Counted from the stretch's first letter, positions 9,117 through 18,832 are shown. The stretch is 57,745 nt of DNA from Streptomyces roseicoloratus (GCF_004117935.1 NZ_SDOY01000100.1:1-57745); one strand, 5' to 3'. Notes: generated by a model from the sequence alone, not told the origin. A program made the numbers and translations.

Positions 9117-11237
9117 TCAGGCCGGCAGGGACCGGGCCGTCGGGATCAGGGGGCCCGGGACCGCGCGGTGCCGCGGGGCGGCCGTGCCCGTCCAGCAGGA
9201 GCCGCGGCGGGCGAGGAGGCGGCGGAGCCAGAGTTCGGTGGAGACCAGGTCGGCGAGGCCGTCGAGCGGGACGCGGTCGCCGTCGGCGGCGGCGCGCAGG
9301 GCGCGGCGGACCACCCGGGCCTCGATCAGGCCCGCGTCGGCGAGCAGCGGGGCGTCGAACAGCGCCGTCAGTTCGGGCAGGGCCGTGCGCAGCCCCGCGC
9401 GCGTGGCGGCGGCCGGGACCGCCGGGTGCGGGGCGCCCCAGCCCTCCGGGAGGTCGTGGATGCCGGAGCCCGCGAGGACGGTCCGCAGGACGTTCGCGCG
9501 GGCGTCGGGCTGGACCCGCAGCGACTCGGGCAGCTCGCGGCAGGCCCGTACGACCTGGTTGTCGAGGAACGGGGCGTGCAGACGCTGGCTGCGGATCTCC
9601 GCGGCCTGCTCCAGGACCCGGTGGTCGGCTGCCGCGCGGGCGAGGGCGGCACGCGCGCGTGCCTCGCCCGGCCGCTGGACGGAGGTCGGCAGGGTCGCCG
9701 CCCGGTTCAGGCGAACCGATACTTCGGCCAGCGCCTCACCCGTCAGCCAGCGCGCCGCGGGCCCCGGCCGGGACCAGGCGAGCGCCGCGAGCGAGGCCTC
9801 CAGGGGCCCGTAGGACCCGGCGGGCGCCCGGTTGGCCTCCAGGACGCGGGTGGCGGCCGCCTCCAGACCCGTGCGGTACGGCGTACGGGCCAGCCGGCGC
9901 GCCGCCCGGTACACCTGGAGGGGCACGAGGAGGGCGCCGGCCGAGGGCCCGGTGGCCTTCGCGAGCGCGGTCACCGGGCGCACCAGGAAGCGGCGCCGGC
10001 GGTCCATCAGCAGGTCGGCGAGGCGCGCCGGATGCGCGTCGAGGACCTGGCGGGCGCCGAAGCCGGTGAAGTGGTCGGCGCTGCCGCCGGCGAGCCGTCG
10101 GCGGTGGCGCTCGGCCGCCACCAGAGACGGGCCCGGTTCGTCGGTCAGCGGCCCGTCGAGTTCCGCGTACGGCAGTGCCTCCTCGCCGGCGGCGACGACC
10201 ACGTGGTGCAGCCGCGGGTTCGCGGCGATCTCACGGGCCCGGGCCAGTTCCTCCTGGCTGCCGGGACCGGTCAGGTCGTTGAAGGTGACGGCGAGGAGCC
10301 GCTCGCCGGCCCCCGTGCCGTGGCCGAGGATCGTGCCCGGCACCCCGGGCAGTCCGGCCGCGAGCAGCGCCAGGGTGCCGGATGCGCTGCCGCCCGACAG
10401 GTCCGCGCCGATCCCGGGCGCAGGGGCGGCGCCCCGGGCCGCGCGCCGGTCGGCGGGCCCCATGCCGGGCACCGGCCCCGGGTCGGGCAGCGGCACCTCG
10501 GGCGCGTGCCGGGGCGCGGTGAGCCGGGCCCGTACCGCCTCGACCAGCGCGTCCCGTACGGCCTCCACGGCCTGCCGCGGATCCGCCTCGGGCGCCGCCA
10601 CGGCGAGCGAGGCGACCGCCTCGTAGCCGGCGATCTCGCGGGAGCCCTCGCGCAGGATCAGCGCGTGCCCGGGCGGCACCCGGCGCACTCCCTCGTACGG
10701 CGTGGAGTCCCGCAGCGCCTCGGGCGTCTCCGGACAGGCGAGGAGCGCCGCCAGGTGCCCGATGTCGAGCTGGGCCTCGGTGAGGTCGGCGAGCGGCAGG
10801 GCGGCGGTGCCGTAGGCCGTGCCGCCCGCCCACGGGGTGTGGAACACCGGCCGGGCGCCCGCGAGGTCACCGGTCACGGTGATGCGGCGGCCGGCCTTCA
10901 CGACGGCGGTGTAGCTGCCCGGCCACGCGGTCAGATGCCGCAGTGCGCCCCCGCGCGCGGTCAGCAGGCCGCGTCGCAGTTCCTCGTCGCTCGCGGCGCA
11001 GCAGCCGAGCACGGCGAGCCGGGTCTGCGGGTCCACGTCGATCAGGCGCACCTCGTCGGGCCGCCAGTCGCCGACCGCCCACAGCGGATCGGGGTCGCCC
11101 CACAGGAGTTGCGCGCCCACCGGATGCACCGTGCGCCCTTCGGCGGGGTCGCCCACGGCGCCGGCCGAGCCGGGCGCCGCCGTGTGGGGGGCGCCGAAGC
11201 GCGCGGCGACACTGCTCCAGCCCACCAGCCACCGCAT
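9117..11237 (-). CDS. Asparagine synthetase-like protein (no glutaminase Cys)
   Basis: This 706-residue protein resembles class B asparagine synthetase and its relatives, beta-lactam synthetases and lasso-peptide cyclases. The N-terminal Ntn-like half (1-200) starts MRWLVGW, so the catalytic Cys2 of glutaminases is missing. The C-terminal half carries the ATP-pyrophosphatase P-loop as SGGSASGT (281-288) in place of SGGxDS, so the usual Asp is Ala. Later conserved parts are recognisable ([29 protein letters not shown]). It probably adenylates a carboxylate and forms an amide with a non-glutamine amine, if it is active at all. No lasso precursor, leader peptidase or RRE gene lies nearby. GGAGG precedes the ATG at 11237. 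It is divergent from the NsdA-like gene. Confidence 0.75.
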   Translation of the reverse strand: MRWLVGWSSVAARFGAPHTAAPGSAGAVGDPAEGRTVHPVGAQLLWGDPDPLWAVGDWRPDEVRLIDVDPQTRLAVLGCCAASDEELRRGLLTARGGALRHLTAWPGSYTAVVKAGRRITVTGDLAGARPVFHTPWAGGTAYGTAALPLADLTEAQLDIGHLAALLACPETPEALRDSTPYEGVRRVPPGHALILREGSREIAGYEAVASLAVAAPEADPRQAVEAVRDALVEAVRARLTAPRHAPEVPLPDPGPVPGMGPADRRAARGAAPAPGIGADLSGGSASGTLALLAAGLPGVPGTILGHGTGAGERLLAVTFNDLTGPGSQEELARAREIAANPRLHHVVVAAGEEALPYAELDGPLTDEPGPSLVAAERHRRRLAGGSADHFTGFGARQVLDAHPARLADLLMDRRRRFLVRPVTALAKATGPSAGALLVPLQVYRAARRLARTPYRTGLEAAATRVLEANRAPAGSYGPLEASLAALAWSRPGPAARWLTGEALAEVSVRLNRAATLPTSVQRPGEARARAALARAAADHRVLEQAAEIRSQRLHAPFLDNQVVRACRELPESLRVQPDARANVLRTVLAGSGIHDLPEGWGAPHPAVPAAATRAGLRTALPELTALFDAPLLADAGLIEARVVRRALRAAADGDRVPLDGLADLVSTELWLRRLLARRGSCWTGTAAPRHRAVPGPLIPTARSLPA

Positions 11238-11788
11238 CGCCGCCTCCACAAAGGTCGAGTGGAGGACATGCTGCCATGACAACGGCGCGCGGGAGGTGTC
11301 ACGGGAGGCTTCGCGACAACGCGAATGCGCCCCTGGCATGGGCCAGTCGAAAGTCCCGCCGAACCATCACGTTTCGGCCATTCTCAACTGCCCGGCGGAA
11401 CGGGGTTTTCCTCGGCAGCCCGGGAGGCGTTCGCCTCCCGGAGCCGTCCGCCGCCCGCGGGGAATGGGGCGACGGTGTCCCCCAGCCCACCCTTCCGGGA
11501 CATCGGTCCTCGGCCAAGTGGGCCGACCCACGCAGCACTCATGGAACCGTTCCCGCACCGCCCCGGCGAGAGCGCACGGCCGGGCGCACGGCCACACGGC
11601 CGGAGCACGGGAAGCGGACCCCGGGGGGTCACTCATTCCATCCCACAACAATCTCGCCATACGGAACACCACCCCTTAACGGTCAGGATCCGGCGAACTA
11701 CGCTGTGCTTACGAATGCCGCACGCCTATGCCCGGCGTTGTGCCCGGCGTGCGGCGGCCGTCTGGGTGTCGTGTCGAGGGGTGGCGTC
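11238..11788. other. Divergent intergenic region, no gene seen
   Basis: These 551 bases separate two divergent genes. I checked both strands for a small precursor-peptide gene and found none with a credible ribosome site. A perfect dyad lies at 11420-11441 (arms CCGGGAGGCG and CGCCTCCCGG, 2-nt centre). The last 150 bases before the NsdA-like gene are AT-richer and probably carry its promoter. Confidence 0.5.
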
Positions 11789-13438
11789 ATGTCCAGGGAG
11801 CAACGCGGGCCGAACGAAAAGCTCGGCACGGTTCTCGCCCTCGCGGGAATCAGCAACGCCGGGCTCGCCCGGCGCGTCAACGACCTCGGTGCCCAACGGG
11901 GACTGACGCTTCGTTACGACAAGACGTCGGTGGCCCGGTGGGTGTCCAAGGGCATGGTGCCGCAGGGCGCCGCACCGCATCTGATCGCCGCCGCCATCGG
12001 CCAGAAGCTCGGCCGGCCGGTGCCGCTGCACGAGATCGGGCTCGCCGACGCCGACCCCGCGCCCGAGGTGGGTCTCGCCTTCCCGCGCGACGTGGGAGAG
12101 GCGGTCCGCGCCGCGACCGACCTCTACCGGCTCGATCTCGCCGGACGGCGGGGCGGCGGCATATGGCAGTCGCTCGCCGGCTCCTTCTCCGTCAGCGCCT
12201 ACGCGACCCCGGCCTCCCGCTGGCTGATCACGCCGGCCGACCCGTCGGTGGAACGTCGGGTGCCGGGCGGGGGCGGCACGGGCACGGCGGGTCCGCCGGG
12301 CTTCACGGGGGCGGGTGCCACGGGTCCGGCAGGTCCAGCGGGTCCGGCGGGTCCGGCAGCCGCTTCGGGCCCCGGAGGTGCCGCGGGTGCCGCGGGCGTC
12401 TCGGACTCCGCAGGCCCCGCAGCTCCCGCCGGCGCCTCAGGCGCCGGAAGCGCCGTGACCGCCGTGACCGCCGTGACCGCGGCAGTCGCCGCGGGCCCCG
12501 CCGCCGAGATCGTCGAGCACGCGCGCGTGGGGCACAGCGACGTGGCCAAGCTGCGCGAGGCCGCCGAGGACGCCCGCCGCTGGGACTCCAAGTACGGCGG
12601 CGGCGACTGGCGTTCCTCCATGGTCCCCGAGTGCTTAAGGGTCGACGCCGCGCCGCTGCTGCTCGGCTCGTACTCCGACGAGGTCGGCCGCGCCCTGTTC
12701 GGCGCGACCGCCGAACTGACCCGGCTGGCCGGCTGGATGGCCTTCGATACCGGCCAGCAGGAGGCCGCCCAGCGCTACTACATCCAGGCACTGCGGCTCG
12801 CCCGCGCCGCCGCCGACGTGCCCCTGGGCGGCTACGTCCTCGCCTCCATGTCGCTCCAGGCGACCTACCGGGGCTTCGCCGACGAGGGCGTCGACCTCGC
12901 CCAGGCCGCCCTCGAACGCAACCGGGGCCTCGCCACCGCCCGCACCATGTCCTTCTTCCGGCTCGTCGAGGCCCGGGCGCACGCCAAGGCGGGCGACGGG
13001 ACGGCCGCCGCCGCCGCGCTCAAGGCGGCCGAGGGCTGGCTCGAGCGCTCCCGCGAGGGCGACCCCGACCCGTCCTGGCTCGGCTTCTACTCGTACGACC
13101 GGTTCTGTGCCGACGCCGCCGAGTGCTACCGCGACCTGAAACTGCCCCGGCAGGTGCGCCGCTTCACCGAGCAGGCGCTGTCCCGGCCCACGGAGGAGTA
13201 CGTCCGCTCCCACGGGCTGCGGCTCGTCGTGTCGGCCGTGGCCGAGCTGGAGTCCGGCAACCTGGACGCGGCCTGCGCCGCCGGCACGCGCGCGGTGGAG
13301 GTCGCCGGACGGATCTCCTCCGCCCGGACCACCGAGTACGTACGGGACCTGCTGCACCGCCTGGAGCCGTACGGCGACGAGCCCCGGGTCATCGAGCTGC
13401 GCGAACGGGCCCGCCCGCTGCTCGTGGCCCCGGCGTGA
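11789..13438 (+). CDS. NsdA-like sporulation-associated TPR protein (contains TTA codon)
   Basis: This 549-residue protein resembles the Streptomyces sporulation-associated/NsdA family. Residues 1-85 form an XRE-like helix-turn-helix ([20 protein letters not shown] ... [10 protein letters not shown]). Residues 160-222 are a collagen-like Gly-X-Y stretch rich in [12 protein letters not shown]. From about 240 to 549 it is an all-helical tetratricopeptide-like array ([40 protein letters not shown]). Codon 283 (12635-12637) is TTA, the only one in the window, so translation should depend on the bldA tRNA. NsdA family members are known as negative regulators of differentiation and antibiotic production. 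The exact role of this paralogue is inferred. The start ATG follows GTCGAGGGGTGG. Confidence 0.82.
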   Translation: MSREQRGPNEKLGTVLALAGISNAGLARRVNDLGAQRGLTLRYDKTSVARWVSKGMVPQGAAPHLIAAAIGQKLGRPVPLHEIGLADADPAPEVGLAFPRDVGEAVRAATDLYRLDLAGRRGGGIWQSLAGSFSVSAYATPASRWLITPADPSVERRVPGGGGTGTAGPPGFTGAGATGPAGPAGPAGPAAASGPGGAAGAAGVSDSAGPAAPAGASGAGSAVTAVTAVTAAVAAGPAAEIVEHARVGHSDVAKLREAAEDARRWDSKYGGGDWRSSMVPECLRVDAAPLLLGSYSDEVGRALFGATAELTRLAGWMAFDTGQQEAAQRYYIQALRLARAAADVPLGGYVLASMSLQATYRGFADEGVDLAQAALERNRGLATARTMSFFRLVEARAHAKAGDGTAAAAALKAAEGWLERSREGDPDPSWLGFYSYDRFCADAAECYRDLKLPRQVRRFTEQALSRPTEEYVRSHGLRLVVSAVAELESGNLDAACAAGTRAVEVAGRISSARTTEYVRDLLHRLEPYGDEPRVIELRERARPLLVAPA

Positions 13439-13535
13439 GACGGCTCGGTACGGCGTGACACTCGTCCCATGGTGCGGTCGGTTTAGCCGGGATGTCAGTG
13501 GGCCAGTGCACTATCAGGGGTGGGAGGTGGCGCTG

Positions 13536-14735
13536 GTGTCCGTGTCGGACCGCTACGACTGTGACGTGCTCGTGATCGGCGGCGGGATCGTCGGTCTGTC
13601 GACCGCGTACGCGATCACGCGCGCCGCGCCGGGCACCCGGGTCACGGTCCTGGAGAAGGAGCACGCCCCGGCGCGCCACCAGACCGGGCGGAACAGCGGA
13701 GTGATCCACAGCGGTATCTACTACCGGCCCGGCTCGCTCAAGGCCCGCTTCGCGGTCGAGGGCGCGGCCGAGATGGTCAAGTTCTGCGCCGAGTACGGCA
13801 TCCCCCACGAGGTCACCGGCAAGCTGATCGTCGCCACCGGGCGCGAGGAGCTGCCCCGGCTGCACGCGCTCGTGCAGCGCGGCCGGGAGAACGGGATCCC
13901 GGTGCGCGAGCTCGGCCCGGCGCAGATCAGCGAGTACGAGCCCCGGGTGCGCGGCCTGGCCGCGATCCACGTGGGCTCGACCGGGATCGTCGACTACGGC
14001 GCGGTGGCGGCCCGGCTCGCCGACGCGTCCGGGGCGCGGATCCTGTACGGCTCCGCGGTGACGACGATCGACCGGCGGCCCTGGGGCGTCGCCGTGCGCA
14101 CGGCCGCCGGGCGCGTGGTGCGCGGCCGGGTCCTGGTGAACTGCGCGGGGTTGCACTGCGACCGGGTCGCCCGGCTCGCGGGCGACGACCCGGAGATGCG
14201 GATCGTCCCGTTCCGTGGGGAGTACTACGAGCTGGCCGACCCCTCGCTGGTGCGCGGCCTGGTCTATCCGGTGCCCGACCCGGCCTTCCCGTTCCTCGGC
14301 GTCCACCTCACCCGCGGCATCGACGGCGGCGTCCACGTCGGGCCGAACGCGGTCCCGGCGCTCGCCCGCGAGGGCTACGGCTGGTCGGTCGTGCGCCCGC
14401 GCGAGCTCGCCGGCACCCTCGCCTGGCCCGGCAGCTGGGCCATCGCCCGCGCCCACTGGCGCTACGGAGCGGGCGAGCTGCACCGCTCGCTGTCGAAGCG
14501 GGCCTTCACCGAGGCCGTACGGCGCATGCTGCCGCTCGTGGAGGAGCGCGACCTGCGGCGCGCGGCTCCGGGCGTGCGGGCGCAGGCGGTGCTCAGGGAC
14601 GGCACGCTGGTCGACGACTTCCTGATCCGCGAGTCGGTGCGGACGGTGCACGTCCTGAACGCGCCGTCACCGGCGGCGACGGCCTCCCTCCCGATCGGAC
14701 GTGAGGTCGCGGGCCGGGCTTTGGCGCTGCTGTAG
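13536..14735 (+). CDS. lhgO: L-2-hydroxyglutarate oxidase
   Basis: This FAD-dependent oxidase of the DAO/glycine-oxidase superfamily has 399 residues. The N-terminal Rossmann motif is VIGGGIVGLSTAYA (about 12-25). It is followed by a family signature, HQTGRNSGVIHSGIYYRPGS, near residues 50-70, where the His of the motif carries covalent FAD in some relatives. The C-terminal PSPAATASLPIGREVA segment closes the FAD site. It should oxidise L-2-hydroxyglutarate to 2-oxoglutarate, a metabolite-repair step. The GTG start at 13536 is chosen for the GGGAGG eight bases upstream. It runs the same way as trmB, 87 bp further on. Confidence 0.88.
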   Translation: MSVSDRYDCDVLVIGGGIVGLSTAYAITRAAPGTRVTVLEKEHAPARHQTGRNSGVIHSGIYYRPGSLKARFAVEGAAEMVKFCAEYGIPHEVTGKLIVATGREELPRLHALVQRGRENGIPVRELGPAQISEYEPRVRGLAAIHVGSTGIVDYGAVAARLADASGARILYGSAVTTIDRRPWGVAVRTAAGRVVRGRVLVNCAGLHCDRVARLAGDDPEMRIVPFRGEYYELADPSLVRGLVYPVPDPAFPFLGVHLTRGIDGGVHVGPNAVPALAREGYGWSVVRPRELAGTLAWPGSWAIARAHWRYGAGELHRSLSKRAFTEAVRRMLPLVEERDLRRAAPGVRAQAVLRDGTLVDDFLIRESVRTVHVLNAPSPAATASLPIGREVAGRALALL

Positions 14736-14807
14736 CCGTGCGGCCGGCCGAAGGCCCTCGGCCCCCGCCCGGGCGCCGCGCCCCGCCGACCGCCGTGCCC
14801 CGCGCCG

Positions 14808-14822
14808 TAGAATCGGGGCATT
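14808..14822 (+). promoter_or_regulatory. -10 element just before trmB
   Basis: TAGAAT at 14808-14813 ends nine bases before the GTG start of trmB. A transcript from here would have almost no 5' leader. No clear -35 is visible and there is no ribosome binding site before the start, which fits near-leaderless translation. Confidence 0.5.
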
Positions 14823-15692
14823 GTGTCTGAGCAGCCTGAGAACACCCCGCACCCCCTCCCCGACGGCCCCGACGGCCTCGCCGGCCCCGGCACCGACGGC
14901 CGCGGCGCCGACAGCACCGCCGGCGGCGCTGTCGCCTCGGACGACCGGCCCGTCGCGCGGCGCGGCAGCCGGATGTTCGCGCCGGGCGAGGGACCCTCGC
15001 CGGATCCGGCGGGCGCCCACTTCGAGCGGCGGATCCGCAGCTTCCAGCCGCGTCGCAGCCGCGTCACCGCCGGGCAGGCCGAGGCCATGCTGAAGCGGTG
15101 GCCCGACTGGGGCCTCGACATCGACGGCACGCGGGTGCTCGACCTGGACGAGATGTTCGGCGGGCTGCCGGTCGTCATGGAGATCGGCTTCGGCATGGGC
15201 GAGGCCACCGCGCAGATGGCCGCCGCCGACCCCGGCACCGGCATCCTCGCCGTCGACGTCCACACACCGGGCCAGGGCAATCTGCTCGGGCTGGCCGACC
15301 GCAACGGACTCACCAACGTCCGGGTCGCCAACGGCGACGCGATCATCCTGCTGCGCGAGATGCTCCCGCCGGAGTCGCTCGCCGGCTGCCGCGTCTACTT
15401 CCCTGACCCCTGGCCCAAGAAGCGCCACCACAAGCGGCGGCTGATCCAGCCCGAGTTCCTGAGCCTGCTCGCGCCCCGGCTGGAGAAGGGCGGCCTGCTG
15501 CACTGCGCCACGGACTGGGAGCCGTACGCGGAACAGATGCTGGAGGTGCTGAACGCGCACCCCGACTTCGAGAACAGTCAGGCCGACGGCGGTTACGCAC
15601 CCCGGCCCGCGTTCCGGCCGCTGACCCGCTTCGAGGGCCAGGGCCTGGACAAGGGCCACGTGGTCCACGACCTTCTTTTCCACAGGCGCTGA
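14823..15692 (+). CDS. trmB: tRNA (guanine-N7-)-methyltransferase
   Basis: This SAM-dependent enzyme makes m7G46 in the variable loop of tRNAs. It has 289 residues, with a disordered 60-residue N-terminal extension common in actinomycetes. The SAM site is VVMEIGFGMGEATAQMA (about 117-133), the acidic LAVDVHTPG loop follows, and the TrmB signature is YFPDPWPKKRHHKRRL (about 193-208). The end, ALTRFE-like PLTRFEGQGLDKGHVVHDL, is the usual family C-terminus. The GTG start lacks a Shine-Dalgarno sequence and sits nine bases after a TAGAAT box. Confidence 0.95.
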   Translation: MSEQPENTPHPLPDGPDGLAGPGTDGRGADSTAGGAVASDDRPVARRGSRMFAPGEGPSPDPAGAHFERRIRSFQPRRSRVTAGQAEAMLKRWPDWGLDIDGTRVLDLDEMFGGLPVVMEIGFGMGEATAQMAAADPGTGILAVDVHTPGQGNLLGLADRNGLTNVRVANGDAIILLREMLPPESLAGCRVYFPDPWPKKRHHKRRLIQPEFLSLLAPRLEKGGLLHCATDWEPYAEQMLEVLNAHPDFENSQADGGYAPRPAFRPLTRFEGQGLDKGHVVHDLLFHRR

Positions 15693-15719
15693 CTCCCCGG
15701 CGGGTCACCGCCGGCCCGT

Positions 15720-15850
15720 GGTCCGACCGGCCCCTGACGCCGACTGGTCCCTGGCGCCGACCGGCCCCGTCCTGCCCCGACAGGTCCCGTCCGGCCCCGG
15801 CTGGTCCCGTCCGGCCCCGGTTGATCCCGGCGGATTCCGGTGGGTTCCGG
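15720..15850. repeat. Degenerate GGTCCC/CCGGCCCCG repeats
   Basis: The trmB-prsW spacer is built from imperfect repeats around CCCGTCCGGCCCCGG and CTGGTCCC. It is low-complexity and noncoding. No separate function is visible. Confidence 0.5.
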
Positions 15851-15915
15851 CGAGTTTTCCACAGGCTGTCCGGAACTCCCTCGCCGCTGTCGGTGACGGT
15901 GGTTAGGGTCGTTGC

Positions 15916-17448
15916 GTGTCGTCGAATCCCCTTGTCGGAGCCGAACCCTCAACCGAGCCCGGCTCCCCACCCGCACAGGCGGTCGTCCCCGCGCAGGCGG
16001 CGGACCCCGCCCAGGCGGTCGTCCCCACGGCCGGGCCGGTCGCAGGACCGGCCGCGGAACCGGCCACCGGCCCCGCCACGGAACCGGTCGCCGCCGGCCC
16101 CGTCGCGGAACCGGTCGCCGCCGGGCCCGCGCCCCTGCACGCGGCCGCTCCCGTGCCCGCGCTCGAGAGCGACCAGCCGGACTTCGGTGCCGTGCCGGAG
16201 CGGTCCAAGTGGCGTTACAAACCGCGCAAGGCGTTCTGGCGCAGCCGACTGGTCCGGGCCGGCGTCGTGATCGCCGCGCTCGCGATCTGCGCGCTCGCGA
16301 TCCTGGCGATCGTGCGCAAGGAGACCGGCACCGAGGGCTTCCTCGTGGGCCTCGCCCTCGCCGTGCTGCCGGTGCCACTGCTCCTGGCCGCGTTCCGCTG
16401 GCTCGACCGGGTCGAGCCGGCTCCGTGGAAGAACCTGCTGTTCGCGCTCGCCTGGGGCGCGTTCGCCTCCACCCTGATCGCGATCTTCGCCAATTCCTTC
16501 GCCGTGAAGTGGATCAGCAGCGTCACCGCCGACCCCGGCTCCGCCGAGTCCCTCGGCGCCACCGTCGTCGCGCCCGTCGTGGAGGAGACCGCCAAGGGCG
16601 CCGCGATCCTGCTGCTCTTCCTCTTCCGCCGCGGGTCCTTCACGGGGCCGGTCGACGGTCTGGTCTACGCGGGATTCACGGCCACGGGCTTCGCCTTCAC
16701 CGAGAACATCCTCTATCTGGGCCACGCCTTCGGCGAGGACCAGGAGTTCGGCGCCGAAGGCCTCGGCTCGGTCACCGTGGCCACGTTCTTCGCCCGGGTC
16801 ATCATGTCCCCGTTCGCGCACCCGCTGTTCACGTCGCTCACCGGCCTCGGCCTGGGCTTCGTCGCGCTGCTGCCGGCCGGCGCCCGGTTCCGGCGCACCC
16901 GGCTGTGGCTGCTGCCGACCGCCGGCCTGCTCCTCGCCATGGGCCTGCACGCCCTGTGGAACGGCTCGGCGACCTTCCACCCGCTGGCGTTCGTCCTCGT
17001 CTACGGGATGTTCATGGTGCCGGTCTTCGGACTGCTCACCTGGCTCGCGATATGGAGCCGGCAGAAGGAGCTGCGCACGATATCCGGCGAGCTCCCGGCC
17101 TACGCGACGGCCGGCTGGCTGGCGCACGACGAACCGCTCGCGCTCTCCTCGATGCGAGCCCGCTCGATGGCCCGCGGCTATGCGGCCCGGACCTTCGGCA
17201 AGCCGGGCTCGCGGGCCGTCGGCGAGTACGAGGCGTTCGCGACGACCCTGGCGTTCCTGCGCCACCGGGCGCGGCGCGGGCAGGTCGCGCCGGACTTCGC
17301 GGCCCGCGAGCAGGAGCTGCTGCACCACCTGTGGCAGCGCCGCCGGGTGGCCTCGCCCGCGCTGACGTACGCGGCCCGGGCGACGGGCCGGGTGTGGGTG
17401 CCGCCGCAGTACCTGGACTACGGCGGCTACAACCCGTACCGCGGCTAG
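15916..17448 (+). CDS. PrsW family intramembrane metalloprotease
   Basis: This polytopic membrane protein of 510 residues belongs to the PrsW (site-1-protease-like, CAAX/ABI-superfamily) group. Residues 1-85 are Ala/Pro/Val-rich repeats. About eight membrane segments follow from residue 110. The three signature motifs are present: EETAKG (paired Glu), FTENILYLGH (Glu-Asn) and HALWNG (zinc-ligand His). PrsW of Bacillus cleaves the anti-sigma factor RsiW, but no anti-sigma gene is adjacent here, so the substrate is unknown. TAGGGT at 15904-15909 ends six bases before the GTG start, so the mRNA is probably leaderless. The C-terminal 120 residues are a soluble helical tail. Confidence 0.88.
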   Translation: MSSNPLVGAEPSTEPGSPPAQAVVPAQAADPAQAVVPTAGPVAGPAAEPATGPATEPVAAGPVAEPVAAGPAPLHAAAPVPALESDQPDFGAVPERSKWRYKPRKAFWRSRLVRAGVVIAALAICALAILAIVRKETGTEGFLVGLALAVLPVPLLLAAFRWLDRVEPAPWKNLLFALAWGAFASTLIAIFANSFAVKWISSVTADPGSAESLGATVVAPVVEETAKGAAILLLFLFRRGSFTGPVDGLVYAGFTATGFAFTENILYLGHAFGEDQEFGAEGLGSVTVATFFARVIMSPFAHPLFTSLTGLGLGFVALLPAGARFRRTRLWLLPTAGLLLAMGLHALWNGSATFHPLAFVLVYGMFMVPVFGLLTWLAIWSRQKELRTISGELPAYATAGWLAHDEPLALSSMRARSMARGYAARTFGKPGSRAVGEYEAFATTLAFLRHRARRGQVAPDFAAREQELLHHLWQRRRVASPALTYAARATGRVWVPPQYLDYGGYNPYRG

Positions 17449-17485
17449 CGCGGCCGGCGCGTCCCGTTCGGATCCGCCCGGCCCG

Positions 17486-17525
17486 CCGACCCGTCGGTCC
17501 GCCGACCCGCCGACCCGTCGGTCCG
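17486..17525. repeat. CCGACCCGTCGGTCCG repeat pair
   Basis: Two copies of CCGACCCGTCGGTCCG, each partly self-complementary (GACC/GGTC), lie between the convergent prsW and M23 genes. They may act as a bidirectional terminator. Confidence 0.4.
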
Positions 17526-17567
17526 CGCGGCGGATCAGGCGGTGAGTGAGGGCCGGCCGGCCGTGGG

Positions 17568-18656
17568 TCAGACGCTCAGGCCCTTGGAGTTCAGCCAGGC
17601 CGCCGGGTCGATGCCGCCGCCGGACGGGGTGTGCACCTCGAGGTGGAGGTGCGGGCCGGTCACGTTGCCGGTGGCGCCGACACGGCCGATGGTCTCGCCG
17701 GTGCCGACGGTCTGGCCGACGCCGACGGTCATCGACGAGAGGTGGCAGTACCAGATCTCGGTGCCGTCCTCCAGCTGCAGCACGATGCGGTAGCCGTACG
17801 CGCCGGACCAGCCGGCGGACTGCACGGTGCCGCCGTGGACGGCCTTGACCGGGGTGCCGGTGGGAGCGGCGAAGTCCAGGCCGGTGTGGTAGCCGGAGGA
17901 CCACATCGAGCCGGCCTGGCCGTAGGTCGAGGTGATCGTGTACGAGGACGTCGGCAGCGCGTAGGCGGCGGCAAGCTTGGCGAGGCGTTCGGCCTCGGCC
18001 TTCGCCGCGGCCTCCTCCTCGGCCTTCCGCTTCGCCTCGGCGGCCGCCTTCTCCGCCGCCTCGGCCTTGGCCGCGGCCTCCGCCGCCGCCGTCTCGGCCG
18101 CTTCCTTCTCCGCCGCCTCCTTGGCCGCGGAGTCGGCGGCGGCCTGCTGCTGCTCGGCCTGCTGGAGGATGCGGGCGCGCAGCGCCTCGCCCGCGTCGGT
18201 CGACGTCCTGGTCTCGGCGGGCGCGTCGGTGCCGGCGCCCTCGTCCGCGGGCGTGGTGTAGGTGAGCGCGGTGAGCGGCTGGGCGTTGTTGCCGGCGGCG
18301 TCCGCGGTGCCCTTGGCGTCGACGTCCGAGCCGATCAGGTCGCCGACGCCCGGCAGTTCGGAGGCGTCGGGCAGGTCGAGGTCCGGCAGCGCTATCGAGA
18401 CCGGCGGCTTCTGCTGGGCGGTGGCCAGGCCGCCCGCGCCGACGGCGGCGATCACGCCGACACCGAGCACGGTGGAGGAACGGGCGAAGTTGGAGCGCTG
18501 CTTGACGACGCGGTGGCGTCCGCCGGAGCGGTTCCGGTCCCGCAGGGAGTCCTCGGTGGGGTTCCACTCCTCCCCGTCCGCGCCCGTGGTGCCCGCCGGT
18601 CCGGGGGCGTCGAAGTAGTCGAAGGGGGCTTGCGGAGCCGGGGTGTTGGACGCCAC
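17568..18656 (-). CDS. M23 family metallopeptidase (cell-wall endopeptidase)
   Basis: This 362-residue exported peptidoglycan hydrolase starts with a 60-residue cytoplasmic lead. A membrane segment lies at 62-80, an Ala/Glu/Lys-rich coiled coil at about 155-230, and a LytM/M23 domain at 235-355. Zinc ligands are visible as HTGLD (H257, D261) and HLH (H336, H338), with the helper His in YCHLS. The coiled coil with M23 resembles EnvC/RipA-type hydrolases acting in growth or division. The GTG start has AGGAGA upstream. A c-di-AMP riboswitch occupies the leader, so expression should fall when c-di-AMP is high. Confidence 0.92.
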   Translation of the reverse strand: MASNTPAPQAPFDYFDAPGPAGTTGADGEEWNPTEDSLRDRNRSGGRHRVVKQRSNFARSSTVLGVGVIAAVGAGGLATAQQKPPVSIALPDLDLPDASELPGVGDLIGSDVDAKGTADAAGNNAQPLTALTYTTPADEGAGTDAPAETRTSTDAGEALRARILQQAEQQQAAADSAAKEAAEKEAAETAAAEAAAKAEAAEKAAAEAKRKAEEEAAAKAEAERLAKLAAAYALPTSSYTITSTYGQAGSMWSSGYHTGLDFAAPTGTPVKAVHGGTVQSAGWSGAYGYRIVLQLEDGTEIWYCHLSSMTVGVGQTVGTGETIGRVGATGNVTGPHLHLEVHTPSGGGIDPAAWLNSKGLSV

Positions 18657-18675
18657 GGAGGCGCTCTCCTTTCCT

Positions 18676-18832
18676 TCCTTCTCGCCTACCGGGTTAGCTG
18701 ACGGGTTCGGAGCAGGAAGGTCTCCTACGGGCCGTACCGCACAGGTCGCACGAGTCGGACGAGTGCGGTGGGGGCCCGATTCACCCCAAGTGGTGGTTCC
18801 CCGGTTCCCTTGCGGGATTCGGCGCGCGCACG
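18676..18832 (-). ncRNA. c-di-AMP riboswitch (ydaO/yuaA class)
   Basis: Read on the minus strand, the leader carries the hallmark order of the ydaO element. CCGAATCC comes first, then GGGAACCGGGGAACC, then TTGGGGTGAATC, a variable hairpin, GTAGGAGACCTTCCTGCTCC, GAACCCGTCAGCTAACCC and GGTAGGCGAGAAGGAAGG. These match the two-fold pseudo-symmetric c-di-AMP aptamer closely. It ends about 20 nt before the start of the M23 gene and overlaps the region feeding its ribosome site. Binding c-di-AMP is known to shut expression off in this class. Confidence 0.95.

Noticed and set aside
11238..11788. Lasso-peptide precursor gene next to the asparagine-synthetase homologue
   Set aside because: No small frame with a leader motif and a Gly-start core with Asp/Glu at 7-9 was found, and no RRE or peptidase gene is present.
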